The position numbers were made by a program, and so were the translations under genes. The notes beneath the pieces are model-generated. The model worked only from the letters and a program-made list of their open reading frames with translations, had not been told where the DNA came from and did no database searches. A stretch of DNA of 64,000 nucleotides. Origin: Mesostigma viride. Taxonomy: Eukaryota; Streptophyta; Mesostigmatophyceae; Mesostigmatales; Mesostigmataceae. The stretch lies in NCBI GenBank assembly GCA_009746045.1, contig RPFO01001139.1:352742-416741 (forward strand), given 5' to 3'. Positions 44,440 to 55,245 of the stretch are shown piece after piece. Positions within the stretch are counted from its first letter, which is position 1. Each line of letters begins with the position of its first letter.

Positions 44440-45781
44440 CCCATGGTCCGCCAGCACTTTTTTTGGTTTTTTGACCCCTGAAAATGAAAAAAATCATAAC
44501 TCCTAGACCACAACTCCAAATACCCTCAACCCCGGTACTAGGAATATCTACACTTCAAGGACTTTCAGAATATGCAATAATACCATTGGTATACCAAGGC
44601 ATTTGGATAATAGCTCCAACCAAAGTTGGCCAAAAGACGATCGTTTCCGTGCAAGAAAAAGTACACCCCCCCCTTTTTCTCAGGGGGGGGTCAGAAACCT
44701 CAATACCAACATTGGACAATTTAGTTGGATAGTCCAATGGTGCTTTCCTTTGGTCAAACCACCCGGACACCCCATTTGACATGTATAATGCACGCGTGTA
44801 CATGTGTGGCTTACGCGCGCGCAAACAGCCAACTATGCCATGCTATACAATTATGCAATATAAATGACCACAATAGAGTGCCAAACCTGCTGGAATCCAA
44901 ACATGAAGCCAACTTGCCATCACTGAACGATACCCCCCAAAGAAGTGCCACAAATTGTGCACCATAATGGCTAATACCCCTCCTAGAGCAGGCATGGAAA
45001 GCTGTTGCAATAACCACTATCCTACTCATCAAAAGACATGTAAGAACGTACGAGTTTCCCTGCAAACAACGTGCAAACGCATTGCCGTACCTGCCTCGAT
45101 CATGACCTGGCCGGGTTCCGCTGGCCGGCATGCTCATACGTCACGTATGCAGCTACTAGTGGGAGAGGCGGCCATAGCCGCTCTATCCATGCATCCGTCA
45201 TCATTACCATGTTGAAGATATGTGCAAAGATGACGTCTAACGCTTCCACGTTCCCAGCAAATGGCGCAGCGGACTTTCGTAAAGACGCGGGAGGCCCAGG
45301 CAGACGGAAACTCCCAAGAACCAAAGGAAACCGGCGATACCAAACGGGAAGTCTCGTCTGACAGTGACTACCAAGACAGAGGTAATAGCCACTGCGTGTT
45401 TCCTCAACAGCATAAATCTGATCAGTCTTGACGTACCAAAATAATGCATCATCGTTCAGGGGTCATCATCTGACCAATTTCAAGCCGCGGAACCCTAAAT
45501 TGACACAAAATGGCACGCTGACAGCCATATCTCGCTATGCGCGCGCGCAACGGTAAAAAATGTTAGCAAAAGTCACGTGACTGCCTGCAAGAAAGTGGTG
45601 GTATTTACTGGGCTATGGCGCAATTACCTACCCAACCTGGGCATTTTCATTCACGTTGGGTCTGCCCCGACCGGCCGGACATATTTACGTTACGTCACTT
45701 ACGTCGCAGGTCACGGAATTACGCGTTACATTTACGTTACGTGAGTTGTGGTCCAAATGGACCGCATCGGCGGACCATGGG
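44440..45781. mobile_element. piggyBac-like non-autonomous element, 1.34 kb
   Basis: Ends CCCATGGTCCGCC and GGCGGACCATGGG are perfect 13-bp inverted repeats flanked by TTAA (44436-44439 and 45782-45785). TTAA duplications plus CCC ends are the hallmark of piggyBac (established). Only short unsupported frames lie inside. Confidence 0.78.
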
Positions 45782-45785
45782 TTAA

Positions 45786-47502
45786 CCCTTCAATTGTGTC
45801 AACTGGAACCACCAGAACGGACTGAGTATGGGCATCTTAGTAAGTATGAGAGTATCTAGCCAAATAACATTTTCTGGCCCACCCTTGGAACCAAGGATGC
45901 TTTTATATCAAATAACTTTGGGGTCATGTCATTGGTCACATATCTATGCCCCACAGCTGCTATAAATAGCACCCCCCCCAAGGGGGTACGGTGCATATGG
46001 GGTTCAAGAGATATATAATGCAATATGGACCATTTCTCAAAATCTGCCGACCCTGGCCCTTTGAGGGGAGTTTAAGATAATCACAGGCATGCCATAGATG
46101 CATTCACAACATGACATGCCATAGAACTGCACAGGCTAGCTAGCATACAGCCCAAAATAGCTCAGACCGTTATAACGGGTGCAGTTATTTTGGGGTGTCT
46201 TGCTAGCACTACCGTATAGGCATTCAATTCCAACGTGGCACAAAACATCATAGATGGCCACACATGGATTCCCAAACACATTTCCAGCTTTAAAGTCACA
46301 ACATCATGCTATACAACAAGTATAAAGCTTGTGCCAAGGCCCCAAACCAAGCGTATAACGGGTTCACAAGGAGCTACATTATCAATGCATCCAACACACT
46401 GTAAAGCAATTCCAATGATTGGCAATGATAGAAAAAACAAAAGAACTAACCTGGTTATGCTTCCATGCAAGCAGGCCCTGGCCATTCATGTTTCTTGCAT
46501 GCATTATGGACGCACAAGCAGAAGGATAACTTGGGCCAGCAAACCAAGAAGCAATGCCTAGAGCTGGCCAGAAAACCACTTGTCTCGCTATGTCTGTGCA
46601 GGGAAAAGCATCCCGTTATCAAGCCCACCATGTTTAGAGACAATACCAAACGCTACTTCACTGGTTTCGTTGAAGCCTCAGCTAATAGCAATCAAATCTG
46701 GTCCAAAATCTGCGTGACATAGTGGTATTCCCCAACCATCACAAGCGAACGCGTACAAGCACTGAAGCAACAAAACGACAAGCAAAAACCATCGATTACA
46801 TGTCTACAACTAGTTTATAAACGATAGGACGACTTGGTACTGTAATGTATAAACGCTAACACGTTAATACGTACCAGGTCGAAACCGCAGATTACCTGCT
46901 GTGCGGGAGCCATCACTCCCACCTCACGGACATAGCCTCGAACCTTTCCTGGCCGTCATCGCTAATAAAACATGTCAAGAATAACGTAGCAAGTCTATCC
47001 ACGCGCAAATATATGGACGTTTGCTGCCGAACAACAGGTAGCATACGCACTGTCACCGCCTGACCGCTGACAGGATCTGCCGCACCGATTAGAACCTAGA
47101 GACATACTTGCGCACATCCAGACGCTTCACGGCCAGAGATATAACCTTTATAACACTCAAGGATAATTACTACAAGATTTGAGTTCAAAATTCCAAGCCA
47201 TGCTCTCGTACCAGTCATTTGCCTGCACCGCCATAGCCGCGGACGTCAATTATTTTCATTCACGTCGGTCCCGTTTGACCATGGTACCCCCCCAGCTTTG
47301 ATTGAGTATATCTCCCTGGCCAGTTGTCCAAAGTACGGTCTGAATAGTGCCAGGCAAAGCTTACATCTAGATCTTTCGATCCCCCCAGGTTTGACCGTTG
47401 AATTATTTTTGGCGCGGCGCCTGGTTCTGCCACAAACTCAGTCCGTTAGAGTGGCGCGAGTTCAACTGGCGCCACGAAAACGGACTCAGTACAAATTAAG
47501 GG
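45786..47502. mobile_element. second TTAA-bounded element, 1.7 kb, abutting the first
   Basis: Starts CCCTTCAATTGTG right after the TTAA that ends the previous element, and ends ACAAATTAAGGG followed by TTAA (47503-47506). The termini are imperfect inverted repeats (CCCTT..AATTTGT). The interior has related AACGGACTGAGT / ACTCAGTCCGTT sequences at both sides. No transposase seen. Confidence 0.5.
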
Positions 47503-47506
47503 TTAA

Positions 47507-48200
47507 GGGCCCGCCTGCATAAAGGGCCTGAATTCTGATGCGGGCCCAACGGCAGCACCGCCATAGCAGATAAGGGCCCGCAGTCTGATGCGGGCCCCAC
47601 GGCACCACCGCCATAGCAGAGCTCGAAGGTCGTGGTGCGCGTGAAACGTACGTATGCCCTTTGTCGGTAGGTGCCGTTGGGGTCAAATTGGGTGCCGCCA
47701 AAATCGGGCCGACGCGTCAATAGACTGAGGCCGTCGATGAGTGCCATCATGCGGCTTGAGTCACTTCTGTTGGAGAACTTCAGGTAAGTTAACTTAATGC
47801 AAACCACTGGTCGCCCGCGTCGGGAACCGGCCCAACGGCTCTCCCGCAACAGAAAATTACGCGGCATACTGCATAAGTCGTCGGATCGTTACATTTCGAC
47901 GGTCAAGATTTCATGATGAGGTTTGCGTTCAATTTGCCGCAGTTTGCCGCCCAGAGAAAGTAGTCGTTGGACTCGTTGCCCACGATGAAACACAATCAAG
48001 CAAGCTGTTTCCGGCCCCATCGTCTAGGTCATGTAGTCGCTCTTCACGTCAGCCAGCCATAATTTCAATGCACAAGGCTACACATTTCCATCTCCATTCA
48101 TATTCATAATCCTGCACGACTCGAAAACGCGGACAAGATAACGGCAGGCTCGAGCTACCATGGTCCGGATTCTCCCGATTTCTGGCCTGCGCTGGTTGTC
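47507..48200 (-). other. unassigned frame remnant and 50-bp tandem repeat
   Basis: A minus-strand frame of 123 residues (47867-47496; contains VVCIKLTYLKFSNRSDSSRM) has no family I recognise. Its end runs into two copies of a repeat of about 50 bp around CACCGCCATAGCAGA (47550-47620). The other arm of the inverted pair lies at 48000-48092. Confidence 0.35.
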
Positions 48201-48204
48201 TCCT

Positions 48205-48445
48205 TGATATTGGCAACTCTCTCCGGTAAGAGATTTTTCGCAGTTTGGCTGTTTCGAAACGTTAATTAAGTGAGATGCCTTCGGATCAGGAGACTCACAC
48301 AGCCGCGAAATCATGCCAAAGGTCCTATGTTCGATCCCTTGCTGGTAGCTTCTGAGCTTTCTTATTTTCTGTGTTCCGCGGAATCTCAGATTTGGGCCGC
48401 TAGCGTTTTCACGTTTGTTGCTTTCTGATCCGACGACAACGTTGT
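48205..48445 (+). repeat. dispersed short repeat S, diverged copy
   Basis: Resembles 17585-17810 with about 10% differences, including the B-box-like TTCGATCCC. It lies inside the TIR element. Confidence 0.6.
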
Positions 48446-50038
48446 GGCTTGCTCGTGTGACATCTGGCGCATGGTGTGATTCATGTGTATGGGCTGCTTT
48501 GCCATAAGAGTGAGTGTTGGGTCATAAATCGTGTTCTACACATTTGCTGCATGGACCGTTAGGTGCTGGTGAGCTCTTCCTTGTAGAATGGTGATGTCTA
48601 TGTCAAGGATCTGATATCTTTTTTTTCTCTTGCATATTGTGTCGCGGTTTGCTTGGATTCATGCAGGCACCACGAGAATGAAATGGGAGCGGTCAGCATG
48701 ATGCCCTAGCAAGCGACCAGATTTGTTAACCAGCTGTCATCGTATTTGATGAAAGGCAATGACGGATGTGTCATAAAGCCATAACAGTTTTGTATAGATG
48801 ATTCATTAAATGATCAATGGTTACAATTTCAGAACCGCCGCTGAATGGCTGGTATGATTTAATGGGTTCTTGACGGCTATAAACATTTATTATTTTAACA
48901 TTATAATGAAAAGATTTTGATTGTTCGTGCTGTTTTGAACAGTGCGGCTGCCACCATATTGCATTATGGGTGTGTTTCTCAGCTCTGTGTTTTCTCACTT
49001 TTCTCACGTCCTGTTTTTCTCACTTTTCTCACGTTTCACACCTCCCGTTTTTCTCACTTTTCTCACGTCCTGTTTTTTGAGATTCTTCTCACGTTTTTCC
49101 CCTTTTTTCACCTTTTTGGGGCAATCTCACCCGGGTGAGAAACGTGTTTTCTCACCCATTCTCACCCCATTCTCACCCTTTTTTCTCACCTTTCTCACCC
49201 ATTCTCACCCATTTCTCACCCTTTTTCTCACCTTTCTCACCCTTTTTCTCACCATTTCTCACCCATTCTCAAAGCCGAGTTCCTAGTGTACTTGTGGCTC
49301 CATCGCTCCAGTTTTCTAGGCTGACATGATGAACCGACGGGGGTTCCTGGATTGAGACACATTTTTTTAATTCTCCATGCACAGCTGAAAAAACCTGCGC
49401 CGAGGTGCAGCACCGCGGCCTACGGTAGTGATTACTGTCTGCGACACGCCCGGGGCTGGCTGCATCTACCTGTCGGCCACTTGTGACCCGTGGGCTACAC
49501 AGGCGAATTTGAATGCGGATTTCCCGTTACTTGTGGCTCCATCGCTCCAGTTTTCTAGGCTGCATGACGTGATGAACCGACGGGGGTTCCTGGATTGAGA
49601 CACATTTTTTTCTCCATGCACAGCTGAAAAAACCTGCGCCGAGGTGCGGCACCGCGGCCTACGGTAGTGATTACTGTCTGCGACACGCCCGGGGCTGGCT
49701 GCATCTACCTGTCGGCCACTTGTGACCCGTGGGCTACACAGCTGGCGACTTTGAATGAGGATTTCCCGTTAGTTGTGGCTCCATCGCTCCAGTTTTCTAT
49801 AGGCTGACATGATGCACCGACGGGGGTTCCACTGGATTGAGACACGTTTTTTTCTCCATGCACAGCTGAAAAAACCTGCGCCGAGGTGCGGCACCGCGGC
49901 CGCCCCGCGTTGGGGGGCTGCCGCCCGGCCCCCAAACCCCCCGCTTGGGGGCCGGCACGCCCCCCAACCAAACCCCCCGCGTCCGCATCCCGCTCTCCCC
50001 CCCGCGCTTCCGGTTCCGTTGTTTTACGCACCTCCCCC

Positions 50039-51310
50039 ATGCCTCCTTCACGACGCCGCACCTCCTGGGCGCGGGATGCGCTGCCTAGTGGCGCCCCTGC
50101 GCCGCGTCGGTCCTTACGCATCGCGGCGCACCTGCCGGAGATGGGCGACCTGGACGACGGCGGTCGTGGCGCCCCTGTGCCACTCTCGCTTGTGTGCGAG
50201 GTCTGCCACAGTGGTGAGGATGCCCCCCGTCTCCTTGTGTGTGATTCGTGCCAATGCGGCTGGCACACGCGCTGCTTGGTCCCGCCCCTCTTCCGGCTGC
50301 CTCCCCCGGGTCCTTGGGCGTGCCCTCATTGCGTGGCCCCGCCTCGGCCGTCCCTAGGCTCCCGACGCGCGGCCGTGTCGACCCCGGGATCCCATTCGGC
50401 CCGCGCCCCCTCCCGCAGCCCCTCGCTGGACCCTCTCCTGGGCCTTGCGGACCTCGTGGAGGGTTCCACACCGTGCTCCCGCTCTCCCCGCGCCGTCACG
50501 TCCGGCCCCTCCGCGGGGTCCCCTGGCCCTGCCCCGCCTAGCTCTGGGGATCCACCTCCGGCCAGCACGGCGGTGGCCACTGACCTGCGTCCTCCTGTGC
50601 TTGAGGGGTCCCTGGCGGCTCTCCTCCCTGAGGCTGTGGGACACCCTGCGGCGACTCCTGTGGTGGGCCCCTGGTCGGCCGCGCTTGGGTCCCACGACTT
50701 CTCCGTTTGGCCCCCCACCAACATTGCGGGCGTCAGCGCGCTCCGGCACGCCACGTTCTCTTGGCTGTATTGCCCCTTGCTGTTGGACGCTGTCGGCTTG
50801 CACGCGGCGTTTCCTACGCTCCCACGGCCCCCTGAATTTAGTGCCCTTGTGGTTCGTGTCCGGCACATGCTGCAGGCAGCCTCCCCCCCTGTCCTTGCCT
50901 CCACGCTTTGGGGGTTTGTCCTCGAGGACTACCATGCCGGCGGCCGCCTGCCTTGGCACCTGCCCGCGGTGCGCCAAGAATGGCTCCTGAATCTGGACGC
51001 TCAAGTGGCGCAGGCGGTGGTGCTCTTTGCTACAGGGCTTGCCGTGCAGGCCCAGCAGGCCGCCCGTGCGACATATCTCGCTGGGGGGGCCACCGACCAC
51101 GCCTTGCTCGATCGCCCTCAGCTGCACACGTTTCTTGCCTCTGCCGGGCCCGGCTCGGCCGGCCTTGTTGCGCAGGCCCACGGGCGCTTGACTACGGCGG
51201 TCACCCCAGCGCAAGCCGCCCGCCTGCGCGTTGACTTCGGGGCTCCTGTCACCGTGCACGCCGGCGACCTGGTTCTGTACGATGCGGGGGGGGGCGTGTT
51301 CTTGAGCTGA
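50039..51310 (+). CDS. LINE A2 ORF1, PHD-finger protein, 423 aa
   Basis: Near-identical to 19855-21126: ATG at 50039, PHD finger with CEVCHSGEDAPRLLVCDSC, stop TGA at 51310. The nine-G run lies at 51286-51294, so the -1 relation to ORF2 is conserved between copies. Confidence 0.88.
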   Translation: MPPSRRRTSWARDALPSGAPAPRRSLRIAAHLPEMGDLDDGGRGAPVPLSLVCEVCHSGEDAPRLLVCDSCQCGWHTRCLVPPLFRLPPPGPWACPHCVAPPRPSLGSRRAAVSTPGSHSARAPSRSPSLDPLLGLADLVEGSTPCSRSPRAVTSGPSAGSPGPAPPSSGDPPPASTAVATDLRPPVLEGSLAALLPEAVGHPAATPVVGPWSAALGSHDFSVWPPTNIAGVSALRHATFSWLYCPLLLDAVGLHAAFPTLPRPPEFSALVVRVRHMLQAASPPVLASTLWGFVLEDYHAGGRLPWHLPAVRQEWLLNLDAQVAQAVVLFATGLAVQAQQAARATYLAGGATDHALLDRPQLHTFLASAGPGSAGLVAQAHGRLTTAVTPAQAARLRVDFGAPVTVHAGDLVLYDAGGGVFLS

Positions 51311-51324
51311 GCGCGGGTGCGGCC

Positions 51325-54300
51325 GTGCCCGCCATCTTGCACGATGTGCTCGAGCTTGCGGGCATCCCCCATGTCTGGCACCCTGCTGGTCCGCGCCGCC
51401 GTCTTCTCTCCGCCGATGAGATCGCCCGACTGCCGAGCTGGGAGCTGGGGTGGGACGCGGCGCCCGCCCACTACGGGCCGGCCCACTTGGTGGATGTCAC
51501 TGCCAGCGGCCCCTCCTGCCCCATCTGCTTGGACCTGCCTCGCCCTGGTGACGGTCTCTGCCGCCTCCCTGCTTGCGGCCACGTCTTCCATCAAGCTTGC
51601 ATCGCCACGAGCTTGCACGCGACCTCCGCCACCTGCCCCCTTTGCCGGGCCGCGGTCCTTTCCCCCTTGCCTCCTGGCGTTCTCCCGCTGGGGCCCTCGC
51701 CCGTGTCCGTGCGCCGCCAGTCCCACGCGCCTGCCCCGACACCTGCCTCCCCTGTGCGTGGTCGTGGGTCGCGCGCCGGCTTGGCTGCCTCCTCCAGCGC
51801 CCCCCTCCCGGCCGTGGGGGCCGTCCCCGCGCCGGTCTTGTCCTCGGCTGCCACGAGCCCTGCTGACCGCCCGGCGGCCGGCCCCGCCCTGGGTTCCGCT
51901 GCAGCTGTAGTTCCTCTGGCTGAGGGTGCTCCCGACCCCTCCCCCTCTCGACCCGGGCCGGCCCAACCGGGTGGGCGCACCCCCTCAGATGGCTTCCATT
52001 ATTGCCAAGTCGATGGTCCCCTTGGTGACCCGTGTGGCGCGCGCCTGCCCAACCGGAATTCGTTGCTGGTGCACATTCGGGCTTCCCACCCCCACATCAC
52101 GGAGGCCGCCATGCGCGCCATGGACTGCTACCGCTGCCCGGCAGCCCATTGCCAGCGGATTTTTTCGATCCACGGGCGGTACCAGCATGAGCGGCAGTGC
52201 CGCCGCCAAACCCCCCAGAACGGCCTGCCCGGCGGCCCGGCGGCCGCACCGGCCTCCCGGTCCGGGGCGGCCCCTCGGTCGGCCCCTGCCCCTCCACCGG
52301 CATCGCAGGGTACGAGCGATCCGGGGGACCTCTCGGCAGGCTGGGCATTCCTGGCCACGCTCCCTTTTGCCGCCTGTGCGCGCAACCCTTGCATGACGCT
52401 CCCGGACGTCCCTCACCGCGCCCGGAGCTTGTTTACGCGCTGCGCCCTGCTTTCCCTGGCCCGGATGCATAGTCACCCTCTCGACGAACTCGGCCACAAG
52501 CTGTTTCTCGTCACCCCCCGGCTCCTCTTAGCGCCGTTGGAGCGGGGCGTGCGTGGCGTACAGGGTGCGGTCATCGCTCGCTGCCGGCGGTTCCTCCTCG
52601 GGGATTGGGAAGGGCTGTGGGCGCTGCAGCCTCCGGCCTCCACCCGGGTGTCGGGGGCCGCCTCCTTTGCCCGGGTGGAAGCTGACGTCATGCGGTTGGT
52701 GAAGGTAGGTGAATTGAGCCGGGCCATGCAAAAGCTTGAACTGACCGCGTTGGCTCCCTCCACTCCCCCGACCCTGCAGGCTTTGCGCGACCTTCACCCC
52801 GACGAACCGGCCTTTGCGGTGCCCGCCCCGGCCACCCCCCCGCCCCCGCCTATTGTCCTGGACCTGGACATCTTCACGGCTGTGCTGAAGGATCTGCCGA
52901 ACGCCTCCTCCACCGGCCCCTCAGGCTGGCGCTACGAGCACCTCTCCGTGATGGCGGGCCATGGCGGGGCGACCGCACTCTTTGAGGCTGCCGCCGACTT
53001 GGCCGCGGGGTCCCTGGCCCCCGCGGCGCGCCCTTGGCTGGCTGGGGCACGCCTCATTGCCCTCCTGAAAGACGACGTCCCCCCGCCTGCTGGCCGCGTT
53101 CGTCCCATTGCTTGCGGCGAGGTCCTACGCAAGCTGGTGAGTAAGGTCATTTGTCGCCAAAAGGCCCCCGAGTTTCGCGCCTACTTCTGCCCCAACCGGA
53201 GTGATACTGAGGAGTCCGTCGCGGCCCAGCTTGGCGTCGCCACCAAAGGGGGCAGCGACATCATCGTGCACACAGTTCAGGCCTACCTCGAGACGCATCC
53301 GACCCATGTGGCGCTGAAGGTGGATTGCCACAATGCGTTCAATGCTGTCACCAAGGCTAGCATCTTTGAGGCCGTCGGCGAGGCGTTCCCTGACCTTCTT
53401 GCGTGGACAGCAGCCTGCTACGGCGAACCCACTCAACTCTCCTTCCTCATGGAGGATGGGACGTTCGCCGACATCGCTTCCCGCACGGGAACCCAGCAAG
53501 GTGACCCCCTCGGCCCCTTTTACCTGTCTGCCCCGCTGCACAAGGCTCTCCAAGGTGTCCACGCTGCGCACCCGGATGTCGTGCTCCTCGCCTATATGGA
53601 CGATATCCATGCCCTTGGCCCGGCCGACGCTGTGGTTGCCGCCCTGGCTGCCCTTGAAGTGGCCATGGCGGCCATCAACCTTCGGCTCACCCTCCCCAAG
53701 TGTGCAGTCTTTTCGCCCCAGGGGGACTGCTCTGGCTTCCCCGCGGCTATCCCGGGGGCATTGGCGCGGGCGCGTGGTTTCTCGTGCCTGGGCGTCCCTG
53801 TGGGTGACCCTGACTACGTCGAAGAGGAGCTCCGGGCCACCGTGGAACAGCGCACCCATGTCCTCGAGACTTGGGCGCGCCTCAAGGACCCCCAGACCAA
53901 AGGGCTCCTCCTGTGGTTTTGCGCCCACCCGCGGGTGGTTCACTGGCTCCGTGGCGCTCCCCCCCACTTGGTGCGGCTTGCCGCGGAAGGCCATGACGAG
54001 CGCATTCAGGCCGCCTTGCAGGTGCTCCTCCCCGGCCCTAGCCTGCCAGCTCACTCCATGCGCTTGGCCACCCTCCCCTGCCGCATGGGCGGGTGTGGGC
54101 TCACCCGCGCCGCCCGCCTCGCCCCCGCCGCCTTCCTTGGCTCTGTTGCTCAGGCCTGGGCGGAGATCCGCCGGTTGGTCCCCAGCGCCGTCAGCGCCAT
54201 TCCCGACTTGGTCACCCCATCCCCCTTCCCCTTTGTGCAGGCTGTGCAGGATTCTTACCTCGGGATCCAGCAGGCTTGCGACCTCGTCCGCCCCGCTCAG

Positions 54301-55245
54301 GCCGTCCACCGTCGCCTGCCCCGGGGCACGCCCGGCGTGTCCACTGTCGTCAGTCCTAGTGTCTTCCCTGCCTGCGTTCATGAAAAACAACAAAAGACCT
54401 ACGCGGGTATACTACACTGTGCCGACTGGATGGGTCTGCATGCGAGCTTGAACGATCAGGGGAAGGCTTGGCTTCACTCCGTTTCCCTTGAGGGGAGCGT
54501 GGGGTCCGCATTCCTGCGCGCCCTCCCCATGAGCCCTTTGTTCACACTGGTTCCGGCCCTTTACGCCATCGCTCTCCGCCACCAGCTCTTTGCCCCGCAA
54601 CCTCTCATCACGGCGGGTGCGTCCTGCGGCAGCTGCGGGCTTGCTCTGGATACTACTGGGACGCACTACATCGCGTGCATGGGTGGCCAGCAGAACCAGA
54701 ACTGGTTCCTCTATCTCCATACCGCTCTCCTCCGGGTGGTGTGTGCCATGGTTCGGTCGGTCTTTCCCCACTCCACCATCAAGTGCGAGGACGCGGATGG
54801 GGCCGCCCTCTACTCACCCAACCACCGCCCCGACATTACCGTGCTTGACTACGACGGGCAGGGTTGCCACCTGCTCATCGATGTCTCCGTGGCTCGGCCG
54901 CTTTCCGGTCGCCACATCCTCCGGGCGGCTGTGGATGCCGGCGCTGCTGCCGCTGTGGCTGAGCGCGACAAGTTTGCCTCCTACGGCAATGTGGGGCCCC
55001 ACCGGGTCATCCCCTTTGTCCTTGAGGAGTTCGGGGCCATGGGCCCCAAGACAGCGGAGTTTTTCCACGAGTGCTGCCAGCGCCGTGAAGACCGCCTCGA
55101 CCTCGAGGGTCAGACCGCCCCGTGGTCGGCCCGCACGTGGTCCTCGTATTGGCGGCAGCGCCTGTCACTCGCCCTCACTCGCACCGTGGCTGATGTGTTA
55201 TTCCGCCGCACCCGGGCCGACTTTGTCGCGACCCATGCGGTCTAG
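51325..55245 (+). CDS. LINE A2 ORF2, intact RING / C2H2 / RT / RLE polyprotein, 1306 aa
   Basis: The frame carries a RING-H2 finger at residues 65-107 (CPICLDLPRPGDGLCRLPAC, then HVFH and CPLC) and C2H2-like fingers around 225-290 (HYCQVDGPLGDPCG..H..H; RCPAAHCQRIF..H..C). Reverse transcriptase spans about 530-830: ALKVDCHNAFN (motif A), GTQQGDPLGPFYLS (motif B), and LLAYMDDIHALG at about 755 (motif C, YMDD rather than the usual FADD or YADD). The zinc knuckle CGSCGLALDTTGTHYIAC lies near 1100, then the endonuclease core HRPDITVLDYDGQGCHLLID near 1170. RING fingers often act in ubiquitin ligases; that role is inferred. There is no ATG upstream of the fingers: the frame opens with GTG 51325 and overlaps the end of ORF1, so -1 frameshifting or a non-AUG start is likely. 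Confidence 0.9.
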   Translation: MPAILHDVLELAGIPHVWHPAGPRRRLLSADEIARLPSWELGWDAAPAHYGPAHLVDVTASGPSCPICLDLPRPGDGLCRLPACGHVFHQACIATSLHATSATCPLCRAAVLSPLPPGVLPLGPSPVSVRRQSHAPAPTPASPVRGRGSRAGLAASSSAPLPAVGAVPAPVLSSAATSPADRPAAGPALGSAAAVVPLAEGAPDPSPSRPGPAQPGGRTPSDGFHYCQVDGPLGDPCGARLPNRNSLLVHIRASHPHITEAAMRAMDCYRCPAAHCQRIFSIHGRYQHERQCRRQTPQNGLPGGPAAAPASRSGAAPRSAPAPPPASQGTSDPGDLSAGWAFLATLPFAACARNPCMTLPDVPHRARSLFTRCALLSLARMHSHPLDELGHKLFLVTPRLLLAPLERGVRGVQGAVIARCRRFLLGDWEGLWALQPPASTRVSGAASFARVEADVMRLVKVGELSRAMQKLELTALAPSTPPTLQALRDLHPDEPAFAVPAPATPPPPPIVLDLDIFTAVLKDLPNASSTGPSGWRYEHLSVMAGHGGATALFEAAADLAAGSLAPAARPWLAGARLIALLKDDVPPPAGRVRPIACGEVLRKLVSKVICRQKAPEFRAYFCPNRSDTEESVAAQLGVATKGGSDIIVHTVQAYLETHPTHVALKVDCHNAFNAVTKASIFEAVGEAFPDLLAWTAACYGEPTQLSFLMEDGTFADIASRTGTQQGDPLGPFYLSAPLHKALQGVHAAHPDVVLLAYMDDIHALGPADAVVAALAALEVAMAAINLRLTLPKCAVFSPQGDCSGFPAAIPGALARARGFSCLGVPVGDPDYVEEELRATVEQRTHVLETWARLKDPQTKGLLLWFCAHPRVVHWLRGAPPHLVRLAAEGHDERIQAALQVLLPGPSLPAHSMRLATLPCRMGGCGLTRAARLAPAAFLGSVAQAWAEIRRLVPSAVSAIPDLVTPSPFPFVQAVQDSYLGIQQACDLVRPAQAVHRRLPRGTPGVSTVVSPSVFPACVHEKQQKTYAGILHCADWMGLHASLNDQGKAWLHSVSLEGSVGSAFLRALPMSPLFTLVPALYAIALRHQLFAPQPLITAGASCGSCGLALDTTGTHYIACMGGQQNQNWFLYLHTALLRVVCAMVRSVFPHSTIKCEDADGAALYSPNHRPDITVLDYDGQGCHLLIDVSVARPLSGRHILRAAVDAGAAAAVAERDKFASYGNVGPHRVIPFVLEEFGAMGPKTAEFFHECCQRREDRLDLEGQTAPWSARTWSSYWRQRLSLALTRTVADVLFRRTRADFVATHAV

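Larger units (their letters stand above)
43106..49288. mobile_element. 6.18-kb TIR element with GTGAGAAA subterminal arrays
   Basis: Perfect 12-bp terminal inverted repeats CACTAGGAACTC / GAGTTCCTAGTG are flanked by TA (43104-43105, 49289-49290), and removing the element restores the LINE monomer exactly. Both ends hold about 300 bp of direct and inverted GTGAGAAA / TTTCTCAC motifs, a typical layout for transposase-binding subterminal repeats. The TA duplication suggests the Tc1/mariner superfamily; the CACTA start would suggest EnSpm, but that family normally makes 3-bp duplications. No transposase frame is seen. Inside are a LINE X fragment, two TTAA elements and a repeat S copy. Confidence 0.8.
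42406..49885 (+). promoter_or_regulatory. 5' monomers of LINE A2, interrupted
   Basis: Six monomers of 231-243 bp; the length differences are 4-bp insertions such as AATT in the T run (42706, 49370), ACGT (about 42812) and CATG (49562). Probable promoter repeats by analogy with other LINEs. Confidence 0.65.
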
